45,069 bases of DNA, from contig DKWR01000015.1 in NCBI GenBank assembly GCA_002491825.1, forward strand, positions 1-45,069, given 5' to 3'. This DNA comes from Ruminococcaceae bacterium UBA7147. GTDB taxonomy: Bacteria > Bacillota > Clostridia > Oscillospirales > Acutalibacteraceae. The translations under genes were made by a program, and so were the position numbers. This document shows, in pieces, positions 24,957 to 33,770 of the stretch. The first letter of the stretch is position 1. Every line of letters starts with the position of its first letter. The notes below the pieces were generated by a model. That model had not been told where the DNA came from and did no database searches. It saw nothing but the letters and a program-made list of their open reading frames with translations.

Positions 24957-25466
24957 GACAAAGCCGTGAAATCTATTTGTATTTCTATTGTTTTAATTAT
25001 TATATCATTCGTTATTTCCGGTTGCAGTGCTGCACTTATTCGTGTCGGAGATTTAATTTTTGAGCCTCAGTATAACGAAAATACCGCTTGTCTGTCATCA
25101 ACCGGAAAAGACGGCACTATTTATGAGTATTCAAATAAAGTACAGCTTCACATTTGTTATGGAACAGATTACAGCGATGAGTTGTTTCTTTGCAACAGTA
25201 CAGAACCGAACGGCGATGATGAGTTTTTTAAAGATGATTACATAATTCTGACAGGAGATTTTACAAAACGTTGCTGGAAAGATAATAAGCTGTTTATTAT
25301 TATGGACGAGATATACTATGAATTTGACATAAATTCATATGAACCGCCTGCAATTGATGATGCGGGGAATATAAATTATGTGTTAAAGGAATACACAAAA
25401 GAAGAATTTGTCAATGCATATCCCGACAGCGAATCTATATTTGGCTGGAAATGGTATGGTTGCTGA
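24951..25466 (+). CDS. Small lipoprotein 1
   Basis: 171 residues from the ATG at 24951 after GGGTGAG. Lipoprotein signal with lipobox VISGC at residue ~25. The mature part is not recognised. Its end, LFIIMDEIYYEFDINSYEPP with VLKEYTKEEFVNAYPD and WYGC, is shared with lipoprotein 2, so the two are tandem paralogues. Probably cell-surface exposed. Same operon direction as the XRE regulator. Confidence 0.8.
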   Translation: MKDKAVKSICISIVLIIISFVISGCSAALIRVGDLIFEPQYNENTACLSSTGKDGTIYEYSNKVQLHICYGTDYSDELFLCNSTEPNGDDEFFKDDYIILTGDFTKRCWKDNKLFIIMDEIYYEFDINSYEPPAIDDAGNINYVLKEYTKEEFVNAYPDSESIFGWKWYGC

Positions 25467-25530
25467 AAAGCGAGTGAAATATTAAGGAAACACTGAACAA
25501 ATCTTTCAAATTAATAGTTGAGGTAAAACA

Positions 25531-25995
25531 ATGAAGAGGTTATTTCTAATTATGTTATCTGTTGTTTTTCTTTTTGGATGTACTCCTTATAGCCCTAGTT
25601 ACTATCCGGAAGAAGATTTGATAGTTTACCCTATGAGAAATGCTATATATTATGAATATCAAAAAAAGGTTGCAATTCAAATCAGATATTCTTCTAATAA
25701 AACCGATTCATTATCATTAAGAATGGACGGTGATGATGATTCTTGGTTGTCAACAAATTTTAATTATAAATCAATACTTACAGGAGCATTTGAAAAAGTC
25801 GGATGGTATGATGATAACTTATTTATTCTTATGGATGATATATACTATTCGTTTGATATAGATAAATATGAGGTACCAAAGCTTGATGACGAAGGTAATT
25901 ATCAAGAGCTTGTCTATGAGCTGAAAGAATACAGCAAAACTGAATTTGTAGAAGCTTATCCTGATTATAATTCATTTGATTGGTATGGACATTAG
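25531..25995 (+). CDS. Small lipoprotein 2, paralogue of lipoprotein 1
   Basis: 154 residues. Lipobox FLFGC near residue 17. The C-terminal half LFILMDDIYYSFDIDKYEVP, ELKEYSKTEFVEAYPD and FDWYGH mirrors lipoprotein 1. Base composition is clearly more AT-rich than the regulator genes upstream. Function unknown. Confidence 0.8.
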   Translation: MKRLFLIMLSVVFLFGCTPYSPSYYPEEDLIVYPMRNAIYYEYQKKVAIQIRYSSNKTDSLSLRMDGDDDSWLSTNFNYKSILTGAFEKVGWYDDNLFILMDDIYYSFDIDKYEVPKLDDEGNYQELVYELKEYSKTEFVEAYPDYNSFDWYGH

Positions 25996-26039
25996 AAATG
26001 CAAAGGATTGGTATTCAGGTCAATAAATGGGGTGAAATA

Positions 26040-26672
26040 ATGAAGAAAATCATAAGTCTTTTATTATGTGTGTTGTCTGTATTTTTCTGCTCTTCTTGCA
26101 GTTCAGGGGGCAACATAAAAACAATTTCACTTGATGAAACAAAAGAACATTTTAGTAAGTATGTTGCTGATATTGATGAGTGTATAAATCTGAACGGAAT
26201 AGATGATTACGATAAATACGAATATTCTTTTCCTGATACCGTTGGAAATATATATTTGCATTTCAAAAATGATGCGCTGATAAATATATATCTTGCCAAC
26301 AGCGGCAGTAGTGATACAAAAGGTTATGAAACGTACTCGGTGCTATATGAAAACGGCTTTGAGGATGAGGATGATATATTATGTTTTCAAAATTCGGTAA
26401 TTAAAGTTTTTAATGTTTTGTTTTCCGACATTATGAATGAAAACATCTCGCCGGATGAAGTAAACTCATTTTTCAAAGGTCTGAAAGACAGTATAGGAAA
26501 ACCGAATTTTGATGAAAACGAGATTTTAGAGAAGTTAGAAAAAGACGTTCGTTTCAGAAAAATTCCTGTTAAGTATAAGCTGAACCGCCAGATTCTTGAC
26601 GGAGGTATAGAATGTTATATTGAACAGATTTATTTTGGTGTAATAGGGGATAACTACACGAATACAGAGTAA
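26040..26672 (+). CDS. Small lipoprotein 3
   Basis: 210 residues from the ATG at 26040 after GGGGTGA. Lipobox region FFCSSC near residue 20, then a soluble, acidic, AT-rich-coded domain that I do not recognise. It has no clear similarity to lipoproteins 1 and 2. It lies inside the segment bounded by the 36-bp repeat. Confidence 0.78.
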   Translation: MKKIISLLLCVLSVFFCSSCSSGGNIKTISLDETKEHFSKYVADIDECINLNGIDDYDKYEYSFPDTVGNIYLHFKNDALINIYLANSGSSDTKGYETYSVLYENGFEDEDDILCFQNSVIKVFNVLFSDIMNENISPDEVNSFFKGLKDSIGKPNFDENEILEKLEKDVRFRKIPVKYKLNRQILDGGIECYIEQIYFGVIGDNYTNTE

Positions 26673-26719
26673 TAAAACAGCAGTCAAAGCGTTTTGTTTT
26701 TGATTGTGATAACTTTCAA

Positions 26720-26755
26720 ATTTGCTTGAATACCGAAAGGGTGAGTAAAATGAAA
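26720..26755 (+). repeat. 36-bp direct repeat, copy 2 (scar of HTH gene end)
   Basis: Matches 24921-24956 at 35 of 36 positions, including the last codons and stop of the HTH gene, the ribosome site and the ATG of the following lipoprotein gene. No HTH gene precedes this copy, so it is a remnant. Confidence 0.9.
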
Positions 26756-27283
26756 AAATTTAAATGCAGTGCAGTGATTGCTGTGTTGCTTATTGGAGTA
26801 CTGTTGAATGTAACAGGATGTCAATTAATGGGTGTTCAGACAACTGATGTATTAACAGATATTTCAAATACACTGGAAGTTGATGTCAGCGATGGCGTGG
26901 TGATTTATCAATATGATACTCACGGTGGTTTTCTCGGTGACGGTGATATGGTGGTAAAGCTTTCTTTTTCCGACACAGATTGCCTTAACAGGATAAAGGA
27001 AAGCTCCGCTTGGAAGCACTTGCCGTTAACAAAAAATCTTGAGGCTTTTGTATATGGAGCAGCAATCTACGGCTTTTATCACGGGCCCTGTATACACGAC
27101 GAAGATTATAACCCTGTTGTTCCTAAAATCGAAAACGGATATTACTGTTTTGTTGACCGCCATTCACAAAGCAAGGATAAAAAGGACGATTCCGCATTGC
27201 TGAACAGATATTCTATTAATTGCTCTTTGGCTATTTATGATACTGATACCAATTTGCTGTATTATCTTGAATTAGATACCTGA
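26750..27283 (+). CDS. Small lipoprotein 4
   Basis: 177 residues from the ATG at 26750. Lipobox NVTGC near residue 24. The mature domain is unrecognised (EVDVSDGVVIYQYDTHGGFL, DGDMVVKLSFSD, a C-terminal SLAIYDTDTNLLYYLELDT). Its upstream region is a copy of the HTH gene end, so it was probably once the gene directly downstream of the regulator. Confidence 0.78.
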   Translation: MKKFKCSAVIAVLLIGVLLNVTGCQLMGVQTTDVLTDISNTLEVDVSDGVVIYQYDTHGGFLGDGDMVVKLSFSDTDCLNRIKESSAWKHLPLTKNLEAFVYGAAIYGFYHGPCIHDEDYNPVVPKIENGYYCFVDRHSQSKDKKDDSALLNRYSINCSLAIYDTDTNLLYYLELDT

Positions 27284-27295
27284 TACTATTACTAA

Positions 27296-27332
27296 AAAAG
27301 CAGTCACAAGCGTAGTGTTTGTGACTGCTTTT
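27296..27332. terminator. Bidirectional terminator
   Basis: AAAAGCAGTCACAA (27296-27309) pairs perfectly with TTGTGACTGCTTTT (27319-27332) between convergent genes. Confidence 0.9.
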
Positions 27333-27347
27333 AGTATTTTGTGAAAT

Positions 27348-29087
27348 TTACGTTGCGGCAAACTGACTGTTGTAGAGCGTATTGTAAAATCCGTCCTTTT
27401 TGAGCAGCTCCTCGTGATTGCCCTGTTCAATAATGTTGCCGTCCTTCATAACGAGGATAACGTCGCTTCCCTTGATTGTTGAAAGACGGTGCGCAACAAC
27501 AAAGCTTGTTTTGCCCTTCATCATCTTTGCAAAAGCCTTCTGAACTCTGATTTCGGTCAGCGTATCAATTGAAGAAGTCGCCTCGTCAAGAATAAGAATA
27601 GCAGGATTTGTGAGCATCGCCCTTGCAATACACAATAGCTGTTTCTGTCCCTGACTCAGGTTGCCGCCGCCCTCGCTGATAACAGTGTTGTAGCCGTCAG
27701 GCATACGTCTGATAAAGCTGTGCGCATAAGCGGCTTTTGCGGCAGAAATGATTTCTTCATCGGTTGCGTTTTCGTTGCCGTAGCGCAGATTATCCATAAT
27801 CGTACCGCAGAAAAGCCAGCTTTCCTGCAACACCATACCGAACTGCCTGCGCAGATTATCCCTTGACAGGCTCTTGATGTCAACTCCGTCAATGCAGATT
27901 TTTCCGCTGTCGGTTTCGTAGAAACGCATAAGCAGATTGATAAAGGTGGTTTTGCCGCACCCCGTAGGTCCGACAATCGCAACCTTGCTTCCGCTTTTTA
28001 CGTCAAGCGAAAAGTTTTTGATAAGCGGCTTTTCCTTTGTATATGAAAAGCTGACGTTTTCAATCTTTACGTTGCCCTTACATTCGCTTATCTTCGGTGA
28101 CTTGGGCGAGTCAGGTGTTTCGTTTTCGGCTTCAAGCACCTCAAAAACACGACCTGCGGCAGCAATTCCTGTTTGCAGTTGAGTGAGAACTCCCGTAACC
28201 TCGTTGAACGGCTTTGTGTACTGGTTTGCATAGGTGAGGAAACACGAAAGCTGACCGACAGACAGCGAGCCTGAAATAGCAGTAAGAGCACCGAAAATTC
28301 CGACAGCGGCATATACCATAGCGTTTACAAAACGAGTGCTCGGGTTTGCAAGCGCACCGGCAAACTGTGCCTTGAATCCGACATCATACAGCTTTGTGTT
28401 CAGCTTTTCAAAATCGGCAATCGCCCTGTTTTCGTACGAAAAAGCCTTGACAATACGTTGATTGCCGACGTGCTCCTCAACGTATGACGAGATTTCACCC
28501 TGCAAAAGCTGTTGTTCGCTGAAACGCTTGTGCGACAGCTTGCCGATAAATGCCGCAACAAACAGCGAAAGCGGAGTGAGAATTACAACTGCAAGCGCAA
28601 TTCTCCAATCAATCATCAGCATAAAAATCAGCGTGCCGACAATCGTTACAATGCCCGAAAAGAGCTGTAAAAACATCTGTGTAAGTCCGTCGCCGACAGC
28701 GTCAACGTCGTTGATTACACGGCTGATTAAATCACCGTGAGGGTGGGTGTCGATGTAGGAGAGAGGTACACTGTTGAATTTATCAAAAATCTCCCTGCGT
28801 AAATCACGCACAGTCTTGTAGCTGATTATGTTTGTAAAGTAGTTCATAATCCACTGGAACACCGTCACGCCGACAATTCCGACAGCAATATAAATCAGGA
28901 TTTGCAGGATATTTTCAAAGTTTACCTTGCCTGCGTCAATGATGTTGTCAACCGCCTGTCCGGTAAGTACGGGAATGTAGAGCGTGAGCGAAACGCTTAT
29001 AACAGCACTCAAGAGCGCAAGCAGAAGATAGCCGTAATACGGCTTTATTTTTTTGAGAATTTTTGAAACGACCGACTTGTTTTTCAT
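27348..29087 (-). CDS. ABC exporter half-transporter, canonical ATP site subunit
   Basis: 579 residues from the ATG at 29087, whose A overlaps the previous stop (ATGA) behind GGAGGCG. Type I exporter fold with six membrane segments, then an ABC domain: Walker A GPTGCGKTT, signature LSQGQKQ, Walker B ILILDEATSS and a switch His in VAHRLST. It pairs with the gene upstream as a heterodimeric multidrug-type exporter. Here Walker B has the catalytic Glu. Confidence 0.95.
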   Translation of the reverse strand: MKNKSVVSKILKKIKPYYGYLLLALLSAVISVSLTLYIPVLTGQAVDNIIDAGKVNFENILQILIYIAVGIVGVTVFQWIMNYFTNIISYKTVRDLRREIFDKFNSVPLSYIDTHPHGDLISRVINDVDAVGDGLTQMFLQLFSGIVTIVGTLIFMLMIDWRIALAVVILTPLSLFVAAFIGKLSHKRFSEQQLLQGEISSYVEEHVGNQRIVKAFSYENRAIADFEKLNTKLYDVGFKAQFAGALANPSTRFVNAMVYAAVGIFGALTAISGSLSVGQLSCFLTYANQYTKPFNEVTGVLTQLQTGIAAAGRVFEVLEAENETPDSPKSPKISECKGNVKIENVSFSYTKEKPLIKNFSLDVKSGSKVAIVGPTGCGKTTFINLLMRFYETDSGKICIDGVDIKSLSRDNLRRQFGMVLQESWLFCGTIMDNLRYGNENATDEEIISAAKAAYAHSFIRRMPDGYNTVISEGGGNLSQGQKQLLCIARAMLTNPAILILDEATSSIDTLTEIRVQKAFAKMMKGKTSFVVAHRLSTIKGSDVILVMKDGNIIEQGNHEELLKKDGFYNTLYNSQFAAT

Positions 29088-30823
29088 CACTTCGCCTCCG
29101 TTTCTTTTAGCTGTGAAAGGCAAATTTCACGGTAGGTTTCACAATTTTCAAACAGCTCATCGTGCGTACCCTTTCCGACAAGTCTGCCGTCGTCAAGCAC
29201 AAGAATAAGGTCTGCGTTTTTAATAGTTGAGCATCTCTGCGTTACAATGATTACCGTCATATCGGTTGTGCTCTGTTTAAGTGCTTTTCGCAGAGCCGCA
29301 TCTGTTGCAAAATCGAGAGCCGAAAAGCTGTCGTCAAGAATGAGAAGCTCGGGACTGCCGACAATCGCCCTTGCAATGCACAGCCTTTGCCGCTGTCCGC
29401 CGCTGAAATTCTTACCGCCTTGCTCTACGTAGCTGTCAAGTCCGTTTTTAAGCTTTGAAACAAACTCGTAAGCTTGTGCAGTTTTCAGCGAAGAAATAAT
29501 TTCCTCGTCACTTGCGTCCTTATTCTGCCACTTCATATTTTCTCTGATTGTGCCGCTGAAAAGAATTGACTGCTGGGGCACAATTCCGATTTGCGAGCGG
29601 AGCTGAACAAACGGATAGTCCTTGACATTCACGCCGTCAACGCTGATACTTCCGCTTTTCACATCATAATAACGGGGAATAAGATTGATAAGCGTACTTT
29701 TTCCGCAGCCTGTACCGCCGATTATGCCGACAGTCTGACCACGCATAATTTTAAAGCATATATCGCTCAACTCGTCGTCGCCGTCACCGTAGCTAAATGT
29801 AACATCTTCAAATTCAACCTTCGGTGTAGAATTGCTTTTTCTGACGGAGATTTCATCGTGATTTTTCTCAACAACACTCGGCTGTGTTTCAAAAACCTCG
29901 TTAATTCTCTGCGCACTTGCACTTGCCTTTGTCAGCAGAATTACAAGGTTTGCAACAACAATCATCGCAAGCAGAATCTGCGTCATATAGTTTATAAGCG
30001 CAATTATGTCACCCGAGAGCATACCAGTGTCGTTGTTTACGTTGATTGCGCCGAACCAGATTATTGCGATAATTGCAATGTCGGTAACAGCGTAGGTAAC
30101 AGGGCTCAACAGCGCAGAAAGACGGCTTACTCTTATAGAAGTTTTTGCAAGCTCCTCTGTTGCGTTGTCAATGCGTTCTTCCTCGCTTTTCTGTTTTGAA
30201 AACGCACGTATAACACGGTTGCCCGAAAGGTTTTCACGTGAAATAAGTCCGATTTTGTCGAGCTTTTTCTGAATTGCCGAGTAAATCGGAATACTCCTTG
30301 TCATAACAAGATAGAGCGTAATTCCGATAAGCACTGCGGCTATGAAGAATATTATCGACATTTGCAGGTTGATTGTCATCGACATAATAAGCGCACCGAT
30401 TACGATAAACGGCGCACGTGTGAGCAGACGGATTCCCATAGCAACGCTCTGCTGAACCTGATTAACGTCATTCGTGATTCGTGTAATCAGCGAGGGAGTG
30501 CCAAGCCTGTCAAGCTCTGCGTGAGAAAGCGAGTTGATGTGGGCAAAAAGCTCCCTTCGGATTTTCGTTCCCACACCCTGTGAAGCCTTTGACGCAAGGT
30601 ACTGACACACAAGAGCACTCATAAGTCCGACAACGCCGAGCAGAACCATAACTCCGCCCATTTTCAGCACATATCCGCCGTCACCGTTTTTTACTCCGAC
30701 GTCAATAATATCAGCCATAACCATAGGCACAAACAGTTCGAGTATAGCCTCAAACAGCTTGCACAATGGTCCGATGATACATTCCTTTTTGTAGTCCTTT
30801 AAAAATCTCCGCAATTTAAACAT
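29087..30823 (-). CDS. ABC exporter half-transporter, degenerate ATP site subunit
   Basis: 578 residues, same architecture as its partner. Walker A GGTGCGKST and signature FSGGQRQR are intact, but Walker B reads LLILDDSFSALD: Asp replaces the catalytic Glu, and the switch His is Gln (VTQRCST). Heterodimeric exporters such as LmrCD, BmrCD and TM287/288 share this asymmetry. Substrate cannot be read from the sequence. First gene of the pair. Confidence 0.95.
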   Translation of the reverse strand: MFKLRRFLKDYKKECIIGPLCKLFEAILELFVPMVMADIIDVGVKNGDGGYVLKMGGVMVLLGVVGLMSALVCQYLASKASQGVGTKIRRELFAHINSLSHAELDRLGTPSLITRITNDVNQVQQSVAMGIRLLTRAPFIVIGALIMSMTINLQMSIIFFIAAVLIGITLYLVMTRSIPIYSAIQKKLDKIGLISRENLSGNRVIRAFSKQKSEEERIDNATEELAKTSIRVSRLSALLSPVTYAVTDIAIIAIIWFGAINVNNDTGMLSGDIIALINYMTQILLAMIVVANLVILLTKASASAQRINEVFETQPSVVEKNHDEISVRKSNSTPKVEFEDVTFSYGDGDDELSDICFKIMRGQTVGIIGGTGCGKSTLINLIPRYYDVKSGSISVDGVNVKDYPFVQLRSQIGIVPQQSILFSGTIRENMKWQNKDASDEEIISSLKTAQAYEFVSKLKNGLDSYVEQGGKNFSGGQRQRLCIARAIVGSPELLILDDSFSALDFATDAALRKALKQSTTDMTVIIVTQRCSTIKNADLILVLDDGRLVGKGTHDELFENCETYREICLSQLKETEAK

Positions 30824-30857
30824 ACATATTCCTTATCCATATATTAGTTCTTTATTT

Positions 30858-30886
30858 ATTTTACACCAAATTTGTAAAATCATCAA
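30858..30886 (-). promoter_or_regulatory. Promoter of the ABC exporter operon
   Basis: On the minus strand TTGATG (30886-30881), 17-bp spacer, TAAAAT (30863-30858). The rest of the 300-bp gap to 31120 holds only the divergent promoter described next. Confidence 0.6.
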
Positions 30887-31014
30887 CAGCGTATATTTTG
30901 AATTTATATTAAATTTTGAAACACTAGAAATCTAATTTTAAAATTATGATTTTTTAGCAAACTTCGCTGGTTACAAAATAGCACAAAAAAGATAAACAAA
31001 TATAAAGAAATGTA

Positions 31015-31043
31015 TTGACAAATAGAAAAAATAGGTTTACAAT
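31015..31043 (+). promoter_or_regulatory. Promoter of the subtilase gene
   Basis: TTGACA at 31015-31020, 17-bp spacer, TACAAT at 31038-31043. Confidence 0.8.
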
Positions 31044-31120
31044 AATCGTGAAGATACTTCACTATCTTCATCTTAACATAAATATATAACAAATTCAATT
31101 AATTAAAAGGAGGCTTTATT

Positions 31121-32971
31121 ATGAGGAAAAAGAAATTATTTTCAAATTTGTTATGTGTTTTATTGGTATGTTTATTATTATCGAGTGTTTTAATTAATGT
31201 TAATGGTACAACAGTAGAACTAAATGATACCAAAATTGATTATGGGTTGCAGTCATTATTAGAAAAGGCTAATGATAATGATAAAATCAGTGTTTCTGTG
31301 TGGTTTAAAGATATTGACCATAATACTGTAAAACAGGAGGTAATTAATCTTTTAAAAAACGATATTAATAATGGTATAATATCTAAAGAAACAATAGATA
31401 ATTCTTTTATAGATAATGGTGGTTCAAATATTAATATTTCAAATCATCTATTTTTAAATAAAATACAGAGTAATGTTTCATTTGAAGAAATAAGTACAGT
31501 AGTTAGTGTTGTAAGAAAAACATATAAAAATGTGTTAAGTGAATATAATAAAAGAATTTTTAACAATTTGATTAGTGAGTTAGATAGTGATAATCCCGAA
31601 ATTATTATGATGTCAGAATATGCTCCAAACATTGACTTAAGGTTAAATAAAGAGCAAATATATAAATTAAGCGAGTTAAGCTGTATTAGTCAAATATATT
31701 ATTTGGATGAAAATGCAAAATTTATTGAAGATGTCAATGATGATGAAGAAGACGAATATGACTTGCCAATTGATACACCCTATTTTGATGTTACAGGAAT
31801 TAGTAATGCAAGAGATAATCTTGGATTAACAGGAAGTGGTATTAAGGTTGGAATGATTGAAGCAGAATATTTGCCATTAACACAATACTTTCCAAATAGT
31901 AATCTGACAAATATTACAGGTACGGTTGACCAGGGAAAGTTTCATGGTACACGGGTTGCTTTAGTGATGGTTGGTAATGATGACAGGTATATGGGTGCCA
32001 TACCAGATGCTGAATTATATTGTACTATAATTGGTAGTGTTGGTTGTAGAGAAAGAGCAATAGGAGAATTGTTATCCTGCGGTGTAACAGCTATTAATAT
32101 GTCTTGTTCAATGATTGATGAAGATTATGGATATAATAGTTATGGAACATTGTCAAGGTATATAGATTATATTTCTTGTAATTATGATGTTACATTTGTA
32201 ATGTCTTCAGGTAACACGCAGGATATAGGAGTTTCATCTTCAAATATGTCTTACAATGCTATTATTGTTGGAAATTGCGATAATAGTGGTAAATTAGAGA
32301 AGGATTCTTCTTATATTTTCGACAGAGATAAATCTTACAAACCAGACATTGTTGCACCAGGTGTAAATATATATACTAGTGGTGGCGGTATGACAGGTAC
32401 GTCAGCCTCAGCACCTATGGTTACAAGTGCAATAGCTCAATTAACACAGGCATTTCCTTCTATAGCTGGAAAATCAGAGCTTATAAAGTCAATTTTATTG
32501 AGTTCGTCAACAATAACAGAATATATGGATTTAAATGATGTGATTACTACGACAGAATCAAAAGTTAATAGTATTTCCTTAAGTAAGAAATTTGGGTCAG
32601 GATTGCTTAATGTAATAAATGCACATAACCTTGTTAGTAATAATAATTATATAAGTGGAATTATGCATAAAGGTTGTCCCCAAATTTGTAAGTCAATTAA
32701 TATTAATAATGCTGCAGGAAAGTTGTTACGTTTTTCTTTATCATGGAATAAAATAAACACAGAAGATACAAGTTATCCATTGGATTCGATTATTTTGGAA
32801 GTTATTTCTCCAAATGGGCAAAAGTATAAATCAGATTATTTATTTGATAATAAGCAAATAGTTACATTTAATGCAACTGAAAATGGCGTATATAAAGTTA
32901 ATATTATAAAGAATTACTACTCATTATCTCAAAATAATACAGATTATGCTTTATCATATTATTTGCAATAA
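31121..32971 (+). CDS. Secreted subtilisin-like (S8) protease with Glu at the Asp position
   Basis: 616 residues with a signal peptide (1-29), a long N-terminal propeptide-like region to ~230, an S8 domain and a C-terminal beta domain (~500-616). Catalytic landmarks: Glu247 in KVGMIEAEY where subtilases have Asp (VIDTG), His275 in KFHGTRVA, oxyanion Asn365 in MSSGNT and Ser428 in GTSASAP. Only the Asp is changed. The gene is markedly AT-rich against its neighbours, suggesting recent transfer. No dockerin or wall anchor is seen. Activity is uncertain because Asp to Glu usually weakens the triad. Confidence 0.88.
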   Translation: MRKKKLFSNLLCVLLVCLLLSSVLINVNGTTVELNDTKIDYGLQSLLEKANDNDKISVSVWFKDIDHNTVKQEVINLLKNDINNGIISKETIDNSFIDNGGSNINISNHLFLNKIQSNVSFEEISTVVSVVRKTYKNVLSEYNKRIFNNLISELDSDNPEIIMMSEYAPNIDLRLNKEQIYKLSELSCISQIYYLDENAKFIEDVNDDEEDEYDLPIDTPYFDVTGISNARDNLGLTGSGIKVGMIEAEYLPLTQYFPNSNLTNITGTVDQGKFHGTRVALVMVGNDDRYMGAIPDAELYCTIIGSVGCRERAIGELLSCGVTAINMSCSMIDEDYGYNSYGTLSRYIDYISCNYDVTFVMSSGNTQDIGVSSSNMSYNAIIVGNCDNSGKLEKDSSYIFDRDKSYKPDIVAPGVNIYTSGGGMTGTSASAPMVTSAIAQLTQAFPSIAGKSELIKSILLSSSTITEYMDLNDVITTTESKVNSISLSKKFGSGLLNVINAHNLVSNNNYISGIMHKGCPQICKSININNAAGKLLRFSLSWNKINTEDTSYPLDSIILEVISPNGQKYKSDYLFDNKQIVTFNATENGVYKVNIIKNYYSLSQNNTDYALSYYLQ

Positions 32972-32985
32972 AATACAATAAAGTG

Positions 32986-33014
32986 TTGACATTATTTTAT
33001 AGTAATGTTACAAT
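32986..33014 (+). promoter_or_regulatory. Promoter of the second dockerin protein
   Basis: TTGACA at 32986-32991, 17-bp spacer, TACAAT at 33009-33014. Confidence 0.8.
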
Positions 33015-33033
33015 TATATTAGGAGGTGCTTCT

Positions 33034-33666
33034 ATGAAAAAGTGTTTAGCAATTTTGTTAGTTGGAATTATGGTGGTTTCTTTAGCTGTATTGGGAGTAA
33101 ACGCAGAGGAAAATGAAAGATTCACTACATATACAAGCGGTAACGGTTCTTTGATATATGTAGACTCGCAGACACAATATAAATATATATTCCTTGCCGA
33201 GGGTGAGAACAGCGACGGCAGTAAATTTTTACTTGTTCAAGATATGCGTGCTGTTTGTGACGAGTTGCTTTATAAGGCGTTAGGAGATTATATGCTCTTT
33301 AATCCACAGACTGACGGAGGCTCGGAAGGCCCGTTTGCAATTATTAAAAATAATGATGTACTGGGCGCTTATGCTGCTTACGAAAATGCGTGGATTGAAG
33401 ATAAGGCTTTTTATGATGCAATGCAGAAAACTACATCTAAAAAATATATCAGTCTTATCGGAGATACTAACGGTGACGGAGTTTTGAGTGTTTTAGATGC
33501 AACTCTCATACAAAAAAATCTTACTGAAAAAGATTCTTATTACAATCTCGCAAGCTCGGATAAGTTAACTCTCCAACAGAGTTATATTGCTGATTTCAAC
33601 AGAGATAATGTTGTAAGCGTTCCTGATGCAACATCTCTCCAGAAAAAATTGGTAGCAGAGCAATAA
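33034..33666 (+). CDS. Secreted protein with C-terminal type I dockerin, second copy
   Basis: 210 residues from the ATG at 33034 behind AGGAGGTG. Signal peptide 1-24 (GVNAEE cleavage region). Middle module of ~110 residues, unrecognised but similar in layout to that of the protein at 19074. Dockerin loops: GDTNGDGVLSVLDATLIQK and ADFNRDNVVSVPDATSLQK; the second has Asn-Val where a Gly-Xaa-Ile is usual, and Pro for Leu, so calcium binding there may be weaker. Own promoter, so probably not cotranscribed with the subtilase. Confidence 0.9.
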   Translation: MKKCLAILLVGIMVVSLAVLGVNAEENERFTTYTSGNGSLIYVDSQTQYKYIFLAEGENSDGSKFLLVQDMRAVCDELLYKALGDYMLFNPQTDGGSEGPFAIIKNNDVLGAYAAYENAWIEDKAFYDAMQKTTSKKYISLIGDTNGDGVLSVLDATLIQKNLTEKDSYYNLASSDKLTLQQSYIADFNRDNVVSVPDATSLQKKLVAEQ

Positions 33667-33728
33667 AATAAATTAAAATGTCATTATTCCAAAAGCATTG
33701 ATATAACAAACCCCTCGCAACTAACAAC

Positions 33729-33758
33729 CCCCTCACAACACAATGTGAGGGGATTTTA
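33729..33758. terminator. Terminator between dockerin gene and gpmI
   Basis: CCCCTCACA (33729-33737) pairs with TGTGAGGGG (33744-33752), then ATTTTAAT. Confidence 0.8.
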
Positions 33759-33770
33759 ATATTATGAACT

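Noticed and set aside
24951..27283. Phage defence island
   Set aside because: The genes are lipoproteins of unknown function with no nuclease, helicase, NTPase or TIR-type motif visible.
29591..30199. 202-codon plus-strand frame inside the ABC exporter gene
   Set aside because: Shadow of the conserved minus-strand ABC gene; cysteine-rich low-quality sequence, no ribosome site.
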